From: Tretioscincus oriximinensis
Taxonomy: Eukaryota > Chordata > Lepidosauria > Squamata > Gymnophthalmidae
Assembly: GCA_022410635.1 (NCBI GenBank)
Contig: JAJVDF010000771.1
Location: forward strand, 289,624-353,623
Reading direction: 5' to 3'
Length of the DNA stretch: 64,000 nucleotides
Shown in pieces: positions 45,074 to 55,189 of the stretch. A program made the translations under genes and the position numbers. Below the pieces are notes generated by a model. That model was not told the DNA's origin. It worked only from the letters and a program-made list of their open reading frames with translations, and did not search any database. Within the stretch, counting starts at the first letter, position 1. Each line of letters begins with the position of its first letter.

Positions 45074-45480
45074 GATCTTAAGGAACAGGCAGATTGATAA
45101 TGAGAGAAGATGTTCCTTTAGATATTGGGGCCACAGGTGATTTAGGGCCTTATAACTTAAAGTTAACACTTGAATTGGGTTTGGTAACGTTTAGGCAGTC
45201 AGAGCACCTCTTTCAAGAACAGTGTGATGTGTGTCCAGTTTATTGTTCTGGCCAGCAGTCTAGCTGCTGTGTTCTGCACCGAACTGTTTTCAAGGGCAGC
45301 CCCATATAGAGTGCNCTGCAGTAGTCCAACCTGGAAGTCACTAGGGCATGGATTACTGTGGCAAGAGAATCCCTGTTCGGAAGTGGTCGTAACTAGTGAA
45401 CCACACGTAACCAGAATTGGNCACTCCTGGCCACTGCCTCCGCCTGATCTTTAAGTGTCCAGGAGCAACCCCAGATTTCG
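45074..45480 (+). repeat. LINE 3' region (L2/CR1-type), right part
   Basis: The text continues the host LINE: GATATTGGGGCCACAGGTGA, TTTAGGGCCTTATAACTTAAA, GTTCTGCACCGAACTGTTTTC, AGGGCAGCCCCATATAGAG and GCAGTAGTCCAACCTGGAAG. This is a widespread reptile repeat. It reaches within 10 nt of the RGS22 stop codon. Confidence 0.7.
45239..45244 (-). promoter_or_regulatory. RGS22: possible RGS22 polyadenylation signal inside LINE
   Basis: AATAAA on the minus strand lies 247 nt after the RGS22 stop codon, inside LINE-derived sequence. It is the first such signal downstream of the stop. Confidence 0.4.
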
Positions 45481-45490
45481 CAAATTACCA

Positions 45491-45627
45491 CTAAACCTCT
45501 AGAGATGTACTTTCATTGTCTTTAGGCAGGAATGGCCGTTGTTTCACAAAAGCTGAAGTGAAGGGTGTTGATGTAACGACTTTTTCTGGTGGGTGGTCAG
45601 TTTTCAAGGCGAGAATGGATGAAAGAT
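45491..45627 (-). CDS. RGS22: RGS22 last coding exon and stop
   Basis: On the minus strand, acceptor TTTAATACTTTAG (45629-45628) opens an exon in phase 1: the G left by the 48250-48358 exon completes GAT (Asp). It encodes LSSILALKTDHPPEKVVTS, then TPFTSAFVKQRPFLPKDNE, and ends STSLEV with TAG at 45493-45491. The tail is low in recognisable motifs, as expected for the divergent C-terminus of RGS22. The call rests on phase, position and an open frame, so it is less certain than the RGS-domain exons. Confidence 0.7.
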
Positions 45628-45880
45628 CTAAAGTATTAAAAAACACACAGAGAGAAACATGAATGAAAATTTTCAGTGCTAAAAAACACAGTAGTACCTT
45701 CCTTCCGCCCTCCTTCCACTCCCCAGGAAATGCTAGTGTTATTGTTATCAGGTTACCCATGTGTGAGATGACTCCTGGCTGACGACATGGGATGCTTCTG
45801 TGAATTTTCTTGGGAGATTTCCATGCCATACCTGTGGAGACGCTGCAGACTTGCTTTTCAGGTAGATTGCTCTGTCACTA

Positions 45881-46062
45881 AAGTCCTGTCCCCACTGAGC
45901 CTTATTCTGGGCTATATCTCAGAATAGGAATGTGCCATCTACATGCTGGTGTAGGCTATGGCAGGCCCCGAATGGGGCCTGCCATAGTGTACACTGGCAT
46001 GTGGATGACCAATCTCTAAACCAAGATATAACTCAGAATAAAGCTCAATGGGAACAGGGCCT
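45881..46062. repeat. fold-back repeat, complete copy
   Basis: The outer arms GTCCCCACTGAGCCTTATTC and GAATAAAGCTCAATGGGAAC, the middle arms TCTACATGCTGGTGTAGGC and ACACTGGCATGTGGATGACC, and the centre GGCAGGCCCCGAATGGGGCC give a full double-stranded hairpin. It is about 90 percent like 40395-40520 by eye. Confidence 0.82.
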
Positions 46063-46184
46063 AAGCTATAGCAAGTCCCAGATCACTTGACAATCCACAT
46101 ATATATTTTGACAGGATTTCACCAGCAGCTTTTGGAAGCCAGGGTTGAACTTCCAACCTCTATGCTTTCCAGGCATTTGCCCTA

Positions 46185-46862
46185 CTAATGACGTACAGAC
46201 ACTCTGTGGTGAGGCCATATTTGGAATACTGTGTTCAGTTCTGGTCACCACATCCCAAGAGGGATATTGTGGAACTAGAGAAGGTGCAGAAAAGGGCAAT
46301 AAGAATGATCAAGGGTCTGGAGCACCTCCCTTATGAAGTGAGGCTGCAACGTCTGGGCCTCTTCAGCCTTGAAAGGTGACGTTTGAGAGGTGATCTGATT
46401 TAAGTGTACAAAATCATGCATGGGATGGACAGGGTGAATAGAGAAAAAACNTTTTCTCTGTCACACAACACTAGGACCAGAGGGCCCTTCTTAAAATTGA
46501 TGGGTAGAAAAGTGAGAACAGACAAAGGATTTTTTTCACCCAGAGGGTCATCGGGCTGTGGAATTTACTTCCAGAAATGGTGGTGGTAGCTAACAGCTTG
46601 GATAGTTTCAAGACAGGACTAGACAAGTTTATGGACACCAAGGGTATACATAGGTACAAGGATGGATGTCTGGATGTTTCCCCCTGGGATGGAGCAACAG
46701 GCAGGACTCCTGAAATGCCATTTGCAGGGAGTTATGAACAGGAGCATATTTTGCTTTCCTCTGTTCGGACTGCCCAGGTGCATCTGGTGGGCCTCTGTGT
46801 GAGACAGAGTGCTGGACTAGATGGGCTGTGGCCTGATCCAGTATGGCTCTTCTTATGTTCAC
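46185..46862 (+). repeat. CR1 LINE 3' end (longest copy)
   Basis: The order is complete: CCATATTTGGAATACTGTGT, CAGTTCTGGTCACC, AGAAGGTGCAGAAAAGGGC, TATGAAGTGAGGCTGCAACG, GGAATTTACTTCCAGAAATG, GATGGAGCAACAGGCAGGAC and CTGGACTAGATGGGCTGTGG. The upstream part is the end of ORF2. The rest is 3' UTR. Confidence 0.93.
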
Positions 46863-47861
46863 TCTCAATAACTAATACACTTACACTATATCTGCCATGT
46901 CATGAAAACTAGCGATACTTTTAAGTGGAGTGATAATATTGTGACATCTGCTGCCCATCAGTACCGCCAGGATTTCTATGAAGAACCATATACTTATATT
47001 GCAACTTTATGTTCCTGAAAGTGACAGGGGAGCGATTGTAACATCCAGAGGGTGTAAAATAAGCTAAATTGATTGCCTATATTTTTCCATATTTTCATAA
47101 ACAATATGGGACACCATATTTCCATACAAAATTGGTGTATTTGATTTAGCTTTAAAGCATAAAATTTTAAATGTCCATTATTAATAGGCATAGGTGATAA
47201 TTATTTCAAAAGTGACGTATCTTTAATTAATGGAAACACGCTGTATATAATAAGCTCAGATTTGCATTATACCATTAAGAATTTTTGTACGTAAGGTATA
47301 TTATTTAAGGTAAAGTAATTAACTAAAACATTTTTAGAAGGTGGCCCACAGTTTGAATACACAAAAATCTTAAACGGACAATCTTCAACTTTGGAACAGT
47401 TGGATCCAAGGATCGTGTGTGTTTTCAAATACGCCTCAATTGTAACAGTTAATATTGAATTATTTTCCCCCCATGTTCTTTTCCCCTAGCATGAGTCTCT
47501 TTCTGTAGAACATTTGAAATGGTTGACTGTATGCAAGATTCTGTTTTCTTCATAAACTTTATATTACTGCAAATAAAGNTTGTTTTAAAAATATGGGTGA
47601 TTTTATTCAAAACCCATCTTTTTGGTGCCGTGCTGAAAGATCCACATAGCAACTATTTATTTCAGTGATTTGGCTATATAATAGGACCATATTTAGTAAA
47701 TTTTTAGACCATACAAATCTCATCAGCATTGCTCCACTCATCAGCCTCTGCTTCCTAGAAGAGACATGCTCTGGAGTCTTCATATTTTAAAAATTCTACA
47801 TAACAGCAACAATAGCCACCTCCCAATGCTCCTTTGTTCAACTCAGTTTTTTTCTCAATTT

Positions 47862-47993
47862 CACAGAAATAGCCATGTTAGTCCAGTAGAAAGTCCAGCC
47901 AAAGGGCAAGTAGCACTTGGCGACTAACAGGAGAAAAGTAGGTGGCATAAGCTTTTGTAGACATGTCTACTTTTTCAGATGCTGAGGGACTAT
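47862..47993 (+). mobile_element. Penelope-like element, single arm
   Basis: CACAGAAATAGCCATGTTAG, AAGTCCAGCCAAAGGGC, AGTAGCACTTGGCGACTAAC and GCATAAGCTTTTGTAGACATG show one arm only, ending near GATGCTGAGGGAC. No clear flanking duplication was seen. Confidence 0.7.
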
Positions 47994-48249
47994 TACCATA
48001 GTGGAAATTCAGTAACAGGTACTCAGCTCCTAACTTTTTTACCAACTGGAGTCTTACCCACTTTGGGTTCTTTCTACCAGTACTGAAGTGCCAATGTTTC
48101 NAGACCATCTTTACCAGGCTGGAACTGAGATATTCAGTTCCACATTCCATTTGTCTTGGAAATTTGGGTAATCCTCAGTATCTTTAGTTAGAAAATTAGC
48201 TGTGCCTGCAGAATGATAATCGCACCTTAGCTAGGACTCTAATACAGAC

Positions 48250-48358
48250 CTTTGTAAGCTGATGAGGCTATAGATTTTTTTTCCAGATCCTCTTGAATCT
48301 TCAGGAGAACTCGTTCTTGTTGAATAGCTTCTAAATACTTGGAGTAAGTCCAAGCAAG
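48250..48358 (-). CDS. RGS22: RGS22 exon, coiled-coil-like segment
   Basis: On the minus strand a strong acceptor (GAAATTGTTCTTGCAG) opens a phase-0 exon of 109 nt. It encodes LAWTYSKYLEAIQQERVLLK, then IQEDLEKKSIASSAYK, and leaves G before donor GTCTGT. The YSKY-EAxxQERxLLKIQEExEKK type sequence is a short heptad-like helix near the C-terminus of RGS22. Its phase fits both neighbours (51028-51141 and 45491-45627). The non-consensus donor (G|GTCTGT) is weak. Confidence 0.85.
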
Positions 48359-48641
48359 CTGCAAGAACAATTTCAATATTAAGAAGGGGGGTGTTAATTA
48401 CAATATACAAGCTCCATGGGGTCAGCAACACAGATTAGCAAAGGAAGATCTTCATAACATGTCCTTGTTTCCTGGTATGATAGTTAGCATAAGGAATTTA
48501 AGATTCCTTATATTTTTACCATTATTCAGAAAACTTCACTTTCAGCAGCTACACTTTCATTTAAAACCAAACCTGCTGNTTTTCCTCTCCAATCCAATTA
48601 AGATATCCTAATCTGTATTCTATATGGAAATATTATCTGNA

Positions 48642-49050
48642 AGAGGCAAGCACAAATGGCTGAGTCACTAAGGAGATGGTCTCTCATCTTGGAGATCGGG
48701 CTTTGAAGCCCAATGTCAGACGTGGGGAGGGGTGAGCACCTTCTACTATTTATTTATTTATNCTTATACCCCGCCCAATACCTGAAGGTCTCAGGGTGGC
48801 AAAAACAGTAAAACATCACTACAAAATTAAAACAGTATAAAACAATATTTAAAAGTAGGGATAGAGATGACATTTCTCCAGCCAACCCAGATATTCAAAA
48901 GCAAGAATTGCAAGAAATTGTAACTGACTGCAATAAATGAGAACCACCACAGCCCGGTGGGGAAGATATAATGTTAGCCTTCAGGCGAAAAATAACATTT
49001 TAAGCCGCTTTGAGTCCTTTTGGGTAAGAAAAGCAGGATATAAAAACCCA
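48642..49050 (+). repeat. type-B SINE split by another SINE tail
   Basis: The head (AAATGGCTGAGTCACTAAGG to GAGCACCTTCTACTA) and body (CAGCCAACCCAGATATTC onward) of a type-B SINE are separated by about 130 bp. That insert begins (TTTA)n, TTATACCCCGCCCAATACC, GGTCTCAGGGTGGC, the tail of a Sauria-type SINE, followed by unassigned sequence. Confidence 0.75.
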
Positions 49051-49906
49051 GTAGTAGTTCTGATACTGCTGCTGCTGCCTTAATCAATTAAGCTTTCATA
49101 TGGCCTTAAAAACTACCAACCGAGACATTTTCCTGACTCATGCATTCTTCACATCTGCAGTACTTTAGTTTATGCTGATCTCTTCTTTTGTCTGCAAGGG
49201 ACTATCAAAACTATACCCAGATCAGAATTTTTAATGCCATTATAGCATGGCTAGGAGGGGATTATCACACAGATCTGTGGCAACCCCACTGTTGCCATGC
49301 TATATATATATGTAGTAGGAAATTTTCTTTGACTCGCATGGTGAGTTTTCCCAAAATAGCCCTATAACGTATATTCTGGGCTGCAGACAGTACAATTTTT
49401 CTTGGAGTTCATGTTTTTCTATATATGCACACATTCACGTCATAGAATATGTGGGAAGTAGCACACATGCACTTTTGGTACTTCATGCCAGTAAAAAAAC
49501 AAATTTATGTATCAAACTGGTGGTAGCCCGTGGGTTTTCCTCAGTAGAGATTCAACCACTGACTGTGTCTAATTTATGACAAGTTTACATTCTGGGATAT
49601 AATACAGATTAAGGGCCAGTGCGGAGCCTCTCTTTTTCTTTATCATCCACAGGGCCTATGGATTACTGTTGCGAGCAGCGTTCTCAAAGAGCTACACAAT
49701 TTACACAAACAGCACTCAATGACAAGCACATGTCTAGTGCCCTTTGCACCAACTCTATGCAAAACACACATGACAAAACACAAATGTCAGAGCAGAAGGC
49801 ACAACTGTTGTTCAAGCAATGTGAGGCAGAACGTTTAGTTACTTGTTTTTCATGCTTAGAAATTGCGCTTCAATAATCCAATGGTTCTGAGCATAACGTG
49901 CTGTAG

Positions 49907-50117
49907 TAGGCTGACCAGATGACCCCTTTTTTTGGGGGGGTGAAAACCTATTTTTGGGGTGACTCCCTTTTTTTCTGAGGAAAAAACATTTAAAAANGCA
50001 AAAAATATTTTGAAAAAATAATTTTTTTGAAAGAAATTTCCTCAGAAAAAACAAGGAGGCACCCTAAAACCGGGTTTTCAACCCCCCCCCCAAAAAAGGG
50101 CTCATCTGGTCAGCCTA
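49907..50117. mobile_element. TAGGCTGACC fold-back element
   Basis: Arms of about 85 bp run from TAGGCTGACCAGATGACCCC to CCCTTTTTTTCTGAGG and return as CTCAGAAAAAACAAGGAGGC to TCATCTGGTCAGCCTA. GCTGTA at 49900-49905 and 50118-50123 is a likely short target duplication. Confidence 0.8.
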
Positions 50118-50377
50118 GCTGTAAATTTTGCAGTGTGTTGCCANTTCCACTTGACATAGGTAAAGTCCATGTAAAAAAGTGCCCTTGCAGTCCAAAAAAG
50201 GTGCTTCTGCAGCTTGAAAATTTTGGATGTAATGCATCACAATAGCATTTTTAAAAAAAATTAAGAGTGTTAGATTCCTAAAAAAGAAGTTGAAGATCCA
50301 AATACTGAATATTTCTAGTTTAACTCTGCTAATTTNTTGCCTCTTATTTTTTGTTTTCCTCACATCAGACATAAAGT

Positions 50378-50492
50378 TTATGACCCTTTCTGCACTGAAC
50401 CTTGTTTTGGATTATGTCTGGGTTCAGACACATGTTAGATGGCAAGATCCACTTGGAATCTGAAATAAGGCCCAGGGCAGAAAGGGCATATA
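50378..50492. repeat. fold-back repeat
   Basis: GACCCTTTCTGCACTGAACC with TTGTTTTGGATTATG on the left is the rough inverse of AATCTGAAATAAGGCCCAGG with GCAGAAAGGGCATA on the right. The style is that of the CCCACTGAGCC family, but the sequence differs. Confidence 0.6.
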
Positions 50493-51027
50493 AGCGATAG
50501 AATGTGTCTGACCATCTACTGTATCTGGGTGTCTATATCTACCTAGTAATATTAATCACTGGTAAATTTATTCATTCTTTCATTCATTTACATTTCTATA
50601 CTGTATACCNGAAGTTCTCGGAGCAGTTAACAATAAAAACCAAATTACATATTAAAACAACAATATCTGAAAGTAGGGAAGGGCCCCACAAGAATTATAC
50701 TTGGAAATATTCTAGGACTGCATATGTGCTATTCTGGTTTATCATTTCCCAAAGATTCAATCAATGCAGTCACGTCGGTTAGGGTAGATGGGATCTATAG
50801 TAAAAACACCTACTGTTGTCTAAGGCCTGCTGCTAAAATCTGAGAACATCTACTTTGAAAAGGGACACGTTATGGACCACTTTCCCCCAGCGAACCTGAT
50901 GCCAGACATAAAACTCACATGTGGATGGTGTGGCTAGAAAACGAGCTCAAATTTTTGCCTTTGCTCAAGTTGTCAAGCTACTAATTCTGATTTGGAAAGG
51001 TGATAAGATAGTTTGCCATTGGGTTAC

Positions 51028-51141
51028 CTGTCGGCCATATCCAGTAAAACTTGGTGTGGATGAAAGATCGCTTTTGCTTATTTTCCGTCCTGCAACTGAA
51101 CCTATTCTCACAGAAGGTGTTGGGGGCCTCTTGCGCAGCTC
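51028..51141 (-). CDS. RGS22: RGS22 exon, linker
   Basis: On the minus strand, acceptor TTTATTTCCTGATGTTAG opens 114 nt in phase 0, encoding ELRKRPPTPSVRIGSVAGRK, then ISKSDLSSTPSFTGYGRQ, up to donor CAG|GTAACC. It is a basic, serine-rich linker between the last RGS domain and the C-terminal helix. Its end phase (0) fits the exon at 48250-48358, giving GYGRQ-LAWTYSKY. Its 5' boundary depends on which donor the upstream exon uses. An alternative acceptor at CGCAAGAG|GCC would pair with the other donor option. Confidence 0.72.
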
Positions 51142-51774
51142 CTAACATCAGGAAATAAAGCTTTGATTAATGTCAGTTTGGTTAACATTTTGGATTAACA
51201 TGCTTTAGGGAGCATTTACAGCTCTNCTTTAAATAACAAGCTTTCTTATAATCAACACAGCAGACGACGGATCTGAACTGGCAGACAGCTGGATAAAAGT
51301 TCTGCAAAATTGTAGTATTGACTGTTGCTCCTTAAATTCAAGAACTGTATTCCTGAATAAACAATGGATAATGATCTCCCAAAGACTGTTGTTCTTCCAG
51401 GAAAATGAACACTGAATCTGTCTCCCAAGAGGTATTCTGGTGCTATTTCTCTCCTGGAGAAAATCACCTTTCAATGAGCAACGTTCCCTCACACAGGAAT
51501 AAGCCATTTGGGGCACATGGGTATTTTATTTTTCACATTTGTGCTTCCCTTATACAACGGAGGGAAGCCAGGCAGAATTTCCATCTCCCTCAAGTTGCTA
51601 TTTGGTTAGCTAAATCTTTTTAGTAGCTGTTGTTTCATAAGGAAATGTTGGTTAACCGGCTGACCTTAGGTTTGACTCTCCTTCTACCCAATAGTAAGGC
51701 TCTTAACTTACTCAACGTTCCTGTCCCCTTCCCCCCAGGGCTTATTTAGGCAAAATATAGCTACCGGTAGTAGT

Positions 51775-51945
51775 AAGAAAATATTAATATTTTTATTGCT
51801 TTTATTAATATAAAACCCAAAGTAGCTGAAGGAAGAGAGGGAGTAAAATAAATAAAATAAATAAATAAACAAAATAAAATAAAATAAATAAGTAAGTAAG
51901 CAAATAAGTAAGAAAGTAAATAAGTAAGTAAATAAGTAGATTACA
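51775..51945. repeat. AAAT/AAGT tetranucleotide-type repeat
   Basis: A stretch of AATAAATAAATAAAC and AAGTAAGTAAG units runs for about 170 bp with a non-repeat start. The rich Tyr/Leu minus-strand frames over it are artefacts. Confidence 0.85.
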
Positions 51946-52117
51946 GNCCATGGGCAAAACACAACCAAAATACGGGTCTGCTCCCCCCACTTATAATCTT
52001 CCACTACAAAATGAAAGTACCCCCTTGATGGGAATTTCAGTATTGCAAGCTTCACAGCCAGTAAGTCACACCTGTGCTGACCANCTCTGTGGATCCCATG
52101 CAATTGAAAGGTATGTG

Positions 52118-52565
52118 CCATATCCAGGTCATGCATGGGATGGACAGGGCGAATAGAGAAAAAATGTTTTCTCTATCACACAACACAAAGATCACAGGGC
52201 ACTCTTTAAAACTGTCAGGTAGAAAAGTGAGAACAGACAAAGGAACAGCCCCAGAGGGTCATCGGCCTTTGGAATTTACTTCCAGAAGAGGTGGTGGTAG
52301 CTAACAGCCTGGATAGCTTTACAAGAAGATTAGACAAGTTCATGGACACCAAGGGTATAAACAGCTACTAGGATGGATGTCCTGATTCTGTCTCTGAGAT
52401 GGAGCAACAGGCAGGACTCCTGAAATACCATCTGTAGTGCACTGAAAACAGATGCCTTCTTCTGTTCCAGACTGCCCAGGTACCATTGGTAGGCCACTGT
52501 GTGTGACAGAATGCTGAACTAGATAGGACCCAGATCTATTATGCAGGGTTCCTCTTAAGTTCTTT
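52118..52565 (+). repeat. CR1 LINE 3' end fragment
   Basis: CATGCATGGGATGGACAGGG, AGAAAAAATGTTTTCTCTATC, GGAATTTACTTCCAGAAGAG, GGAGCAACAGGCAGGACTCC and GAACTAGATAGGACC follow the family order from mid to end. Confidence 0.9.
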
Positions 52566-52810
52566 TGTTTAAATCTTAGTTTGCAGAGTTAACACCTAAC
52601 AACATATAGTGTTTTAAATTAAAATGTTGTTACCTGTTTCAAGGCTCTTAACAGAGCTCAAAACAACAATCATGAATTAATTACATTAAAAAGTATGCAG
52701 ACAAGCTATAGGCATGACTTCCTTTTTCTGACTTTTGAAAACTCTGGATCAAAATTGTAACAGGGCTGTTTTTACTGATGTTAACGGTACTAATACTCAG
52801 CTTTTTTCAC

Positions 52811-52969
52811 TTTCTCCTCTGTTTCTTTTGAAGTTTTCAACTTCAGTAACATCCTTTTTTCTTTTTCTTTCCGCTTGTCCAAAACAGGCAAGAGCTTCTC
52901 ATCAGCCAAATTGATTCGAAACTCACAAAATCCAGGCCAAAATTTAAAAAGAAGTGCAAAAATAGTCAT
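52811..52969 (-). CDS. RGS22: RGS22 exon, end of the last RGS domain
   Basis: On the minus strand, acceptor TTCTTCTTACTATTTCAG is followed by ATGACTATTTTTGC. The exon encodes MTIFALLFKFWPGFCEFRIN, then LADEKLLPVLDKRKEKEKRM and a lysine/glutamate-rich helix. The FKFWPxFCEFR motif closes the RGS fold and continues REAQ from the upstream exon. The ATG is an internal Met, not a start. The 3' end is uncertain: AAA|GTGAAA (used here, phase 0) or GCTGA|GTATTA at 52797 (phase 2) are both weak donors. Confidence 0.85.
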
Positions 52970-53764
52970 CTGAAATAGTAAGAAGAATAGGAAAGTCTTT
53001 TAATAATGTAAAACAGTGTGCATTAACCCACGGCCCACCTATTCATTTTCGTTGGCCCTAGCATTTGGAAAAAATAACTACCCTTCTTACTGCTTTTAAG
53101 TTTTTAAGCAGCACCTTACAATTTTCATTTCCCCTCTAACGGCCATATTGAAGCTTCACTCTTCGACCATTATAATCCATGGCGTGCCTACTTTGATTTT
53201 CATTTTCATTCAGTACTGTTACAAAGGAACCAGGGAAATTAAAGTTCCCGAAAAGTCCGCCAGCAATCAAAATTGTCTTTCCGTGAATACATCCAGCNTG
53301 AGAAGTGGGGGGCCCTCTAGGCAACCGGTGGTTGCCAGTGATTAGTTGGCCCTCACATTTCTATACTAAAGTTTGATTAGCCCTCAGATTGGACCACACT
53401 GATATAAAACAAGGGAGGCTGTAAAAGTCAACTTCCAACTTATTTGCAATAGGTTNGCAATGGGTTCTAATCTCCCAAAGATTGTCCATTTTTTTTCTTT
53501 TTTTAAAAAAATTGCTGAACGGTCAACACCTCATAAAATGTAACACCGCTATTTCAAAAAATTGATACCTTATGCAAATTTTAAAAGTTACTATTAGGCG
53601 TGCTTTCTTAGTTTTTTACTAGTAAAATCATCTCCCACATTCTGCCTAGATCTACTGTAATGAACGGGTAAACACTGCTTACAGTTGGTGACATATGCAG
53701 GATGTCTCTAAAATAAGGTCTTCTGCTTGGGATGGCCAGAAGTAATATTGGGCGGGGCCCTATA

Positions 53765-53815
53765 TGAGCCTGAATGCTGGACTAGATGGGTTATGGCCTA
53801 ATGTTCTTATGTTCT
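53765..53815 (+). repeat. CR1 3' terminal scrap
   Basis: GAATGCTGGACTAGATGGGT and TATGGCCTAATGTTCTTATG are the last 50 bp of a CR1 element. Confidence 0.8.
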
Positions 53816-54407
53816 GTCCTACTTTGCCTAATTAAACAGCATGGCTTCTCAGAATCTGTTGACATTATGCAGTAGATNAGGTAGGGAGGATTTCCTGTGA
53901 GGGGGTCCAACCTCCCATACCCTGCACCTTAAGGTTATATGCAGGAGTGGTCCAGCAATTGGGATATAGAAGTACTGCAAGGCTGCAACTAGACATCACA
54001 TTTTGATCATTCTAAATTGTATATGAATTCAATAATACTGTATATACGTGAGTATAAGCCTAGTTTTTCAGCACATTTTTAATACTGAAAAAGTCCNCCT
54101 CGGCTTATTCAACAGTGCAGTGCTGGTGTTTTCCAATTTCTCCCACTCCCTCAGAGCCGCCTTGGCCTCCTCCGTACTCGCCTTTCACCCCAGTCACAGG
54201 TGGGACTACACTTCCCAGCATGCTCCAGTGTCTTCCCTCCTCAATCCTGCGCGGTTGTACGTGGGCATCTACTGCTGCCTTTGCTGCATCCCTCTGGACC
54301 AATGCCTGAGGTGGGTTTCAGTAGCACCCCCAGTGCACAGGCAGCAAAGAAGAGTGTGGCAGTGGCAGTAGAGGTAATAATCATCATCTCATATCCATAC
54401 AGCGAGG

Positions 54408-54494
54408 GCGTATGGTTCCCATGTATCTACTTGCAGTCAATTGCAATTTCTTGCAGTTCCTGCTTTCAAATAGCTGGGTTGGCTAGAGCTACAG
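54408..54494 (-). repeat. type-B SINE internal fragment
   Basis: GGTTCCCATGTATCTACTTG, CAGTCAATTGCAATTTCTTG and GCTGGGTTGGCTAGAGCTAC match the body of the family. Head and tail are absent. Confidence 0.85.
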
Positions 54495-55009
54495 CTGCCA
54501 GCATCCTTTACATGTGCCTGATCATCCCGGGCTTGGGGGTCAAGAAGCGAATGCCAAGGGTGCCCCAGGCGCCTCCAGCATGTGACCCTGAGGACTGCAT
54601 GGCCCAATGGGAGGTTGCAGGTACCAGAGGGTGACAGCCCCTCAGATGGGCACGGGAAGCACTGGGTTCCTTTCCTTCCTTTGTCCCCCCCCCCTCTCCC
54701 TGCTGCATTCCCCACCCTAGGCTTATATTTGAGTCAATAAGTTTTCCCAGATTTTTGTGGTAAAATTAGGTGCCTCGGCTTATATTCGGATGGACTTATA
54801 TTCGAGTATATGGTATACGTCAATTAGTAGCCTGAANAGGTGGGAAATGTATGAGCCTTATCCCTTCCACACTGTTCTGTCTTTTTTTGTCTTTACGCTA
54901 ATTGTGTGATCTACAATCTCTATTTGTGGTGTAATTACACCGACCCTGGAACTTGCAATTAACATTTCCAACCCCTTTTTTCCAATCACCCCAAGAATGT
55001 TCTTTGTAC

Positions 55010-55189
55010 CTGTGCCTCTCTGAATACGTAAGGCCCTAGTTCATTTCTGTGTGCAATGATTTTCTGCGCTTGATCTTCAGGTATGTCAATCCGAAGAGCT
55101 GGTGGAATAGCAGAATTTATGAAGCAGTTGATGATAGTTGTGATCTTATTCTGGATAATGGTCTCATCACAGTGTGAATGACAGATGTC
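55010..55189 (-). CDS. RGS22: RGS22 exon, RGS domain core
   Basis: On the minus strand, acceptor TCTTGTTTCAG and donor CAG|GTACAA bound 180 nt in phase 0. It encodes DICHSHCDETIIQNKITTI, then INCFINSAIPPALRIDIPED, then QAQKIIAHRNELGPYVFREA and Q. The helix-rich pattern with a short insertion and the final FREAQ (the usual start of the last RGS helix) identifies the middle of an RGS fold. RGS domains speed GTP hydrolysis on G-alpha subunits. RGS22 carries several and is mainly expressed in testis. This is the firmest RGS22 exon. Confidence 0.94.

Larger units (their letters stand above)
39961..45238. other. COX6C-RGS22 intergenic region
   Basis: This 5.3-kb region contains fold-back elements (40145-40250, 40395-40520, 42411-42505, 44616-44827), a Sauria-type SINE (40533-40730), a type-B SINE (42620-42870), CR1 pieces (42875-42980, 43440-43814), a Penelope-like palindrome (43815-44069) and a nested LINE (44085-45480). 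The stretch 40740-42400 is AT-rich with no identifiable feature. Confidence 0.75.
45628..48249 (-). other. RGS22: RGS22 intron
   Basis: It contains a complete fold-back repeat (45881-46062), a long CR1 3' end (46185-46862) and a Penelope-like arm (47862-47993). The stretch 46870-47850 is AT-rich with nothing identified. Confidence 0.8.
48359..51027 (-). other. RGS22: RGS22 intron
   Basis: It contains the split type-B SINE (48642-49050), a TAGGCTGACC fold-back (49907-50117), another fold-back (50378-50492) and a degraded Sauria-type tail (50590-50660). No exon signal was seen in 49050-49900. Confidence 0.8.
51142..52810 (-). other. RGS22: RGS22 intron
   Basis: It contains a long AAAT/AAGT simple repeat (51775-51945) and a CR1 3' end (52118-52565). 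The rest is unassigned. Confidence 0.78.
52970..55009 (-). other. RGS22: RGS22 intron
   Basis: It contains a terminal CR1 scrap (53765-53815: CTGGACTAGATGGGTTATGG) and a piece of type-B SINE in reverse (54408-54494). It also contains a GC-richer stretch around 54120-54300. No other exon is visible. Confidence 0.8.

Noticed and set aside
54200..54634. GC-rich plus-strand frame at 54.2-54.6 kb
   Set aside because: It includes a reverse type-B SINE fragment. No splice sites or recognisable domain were found.
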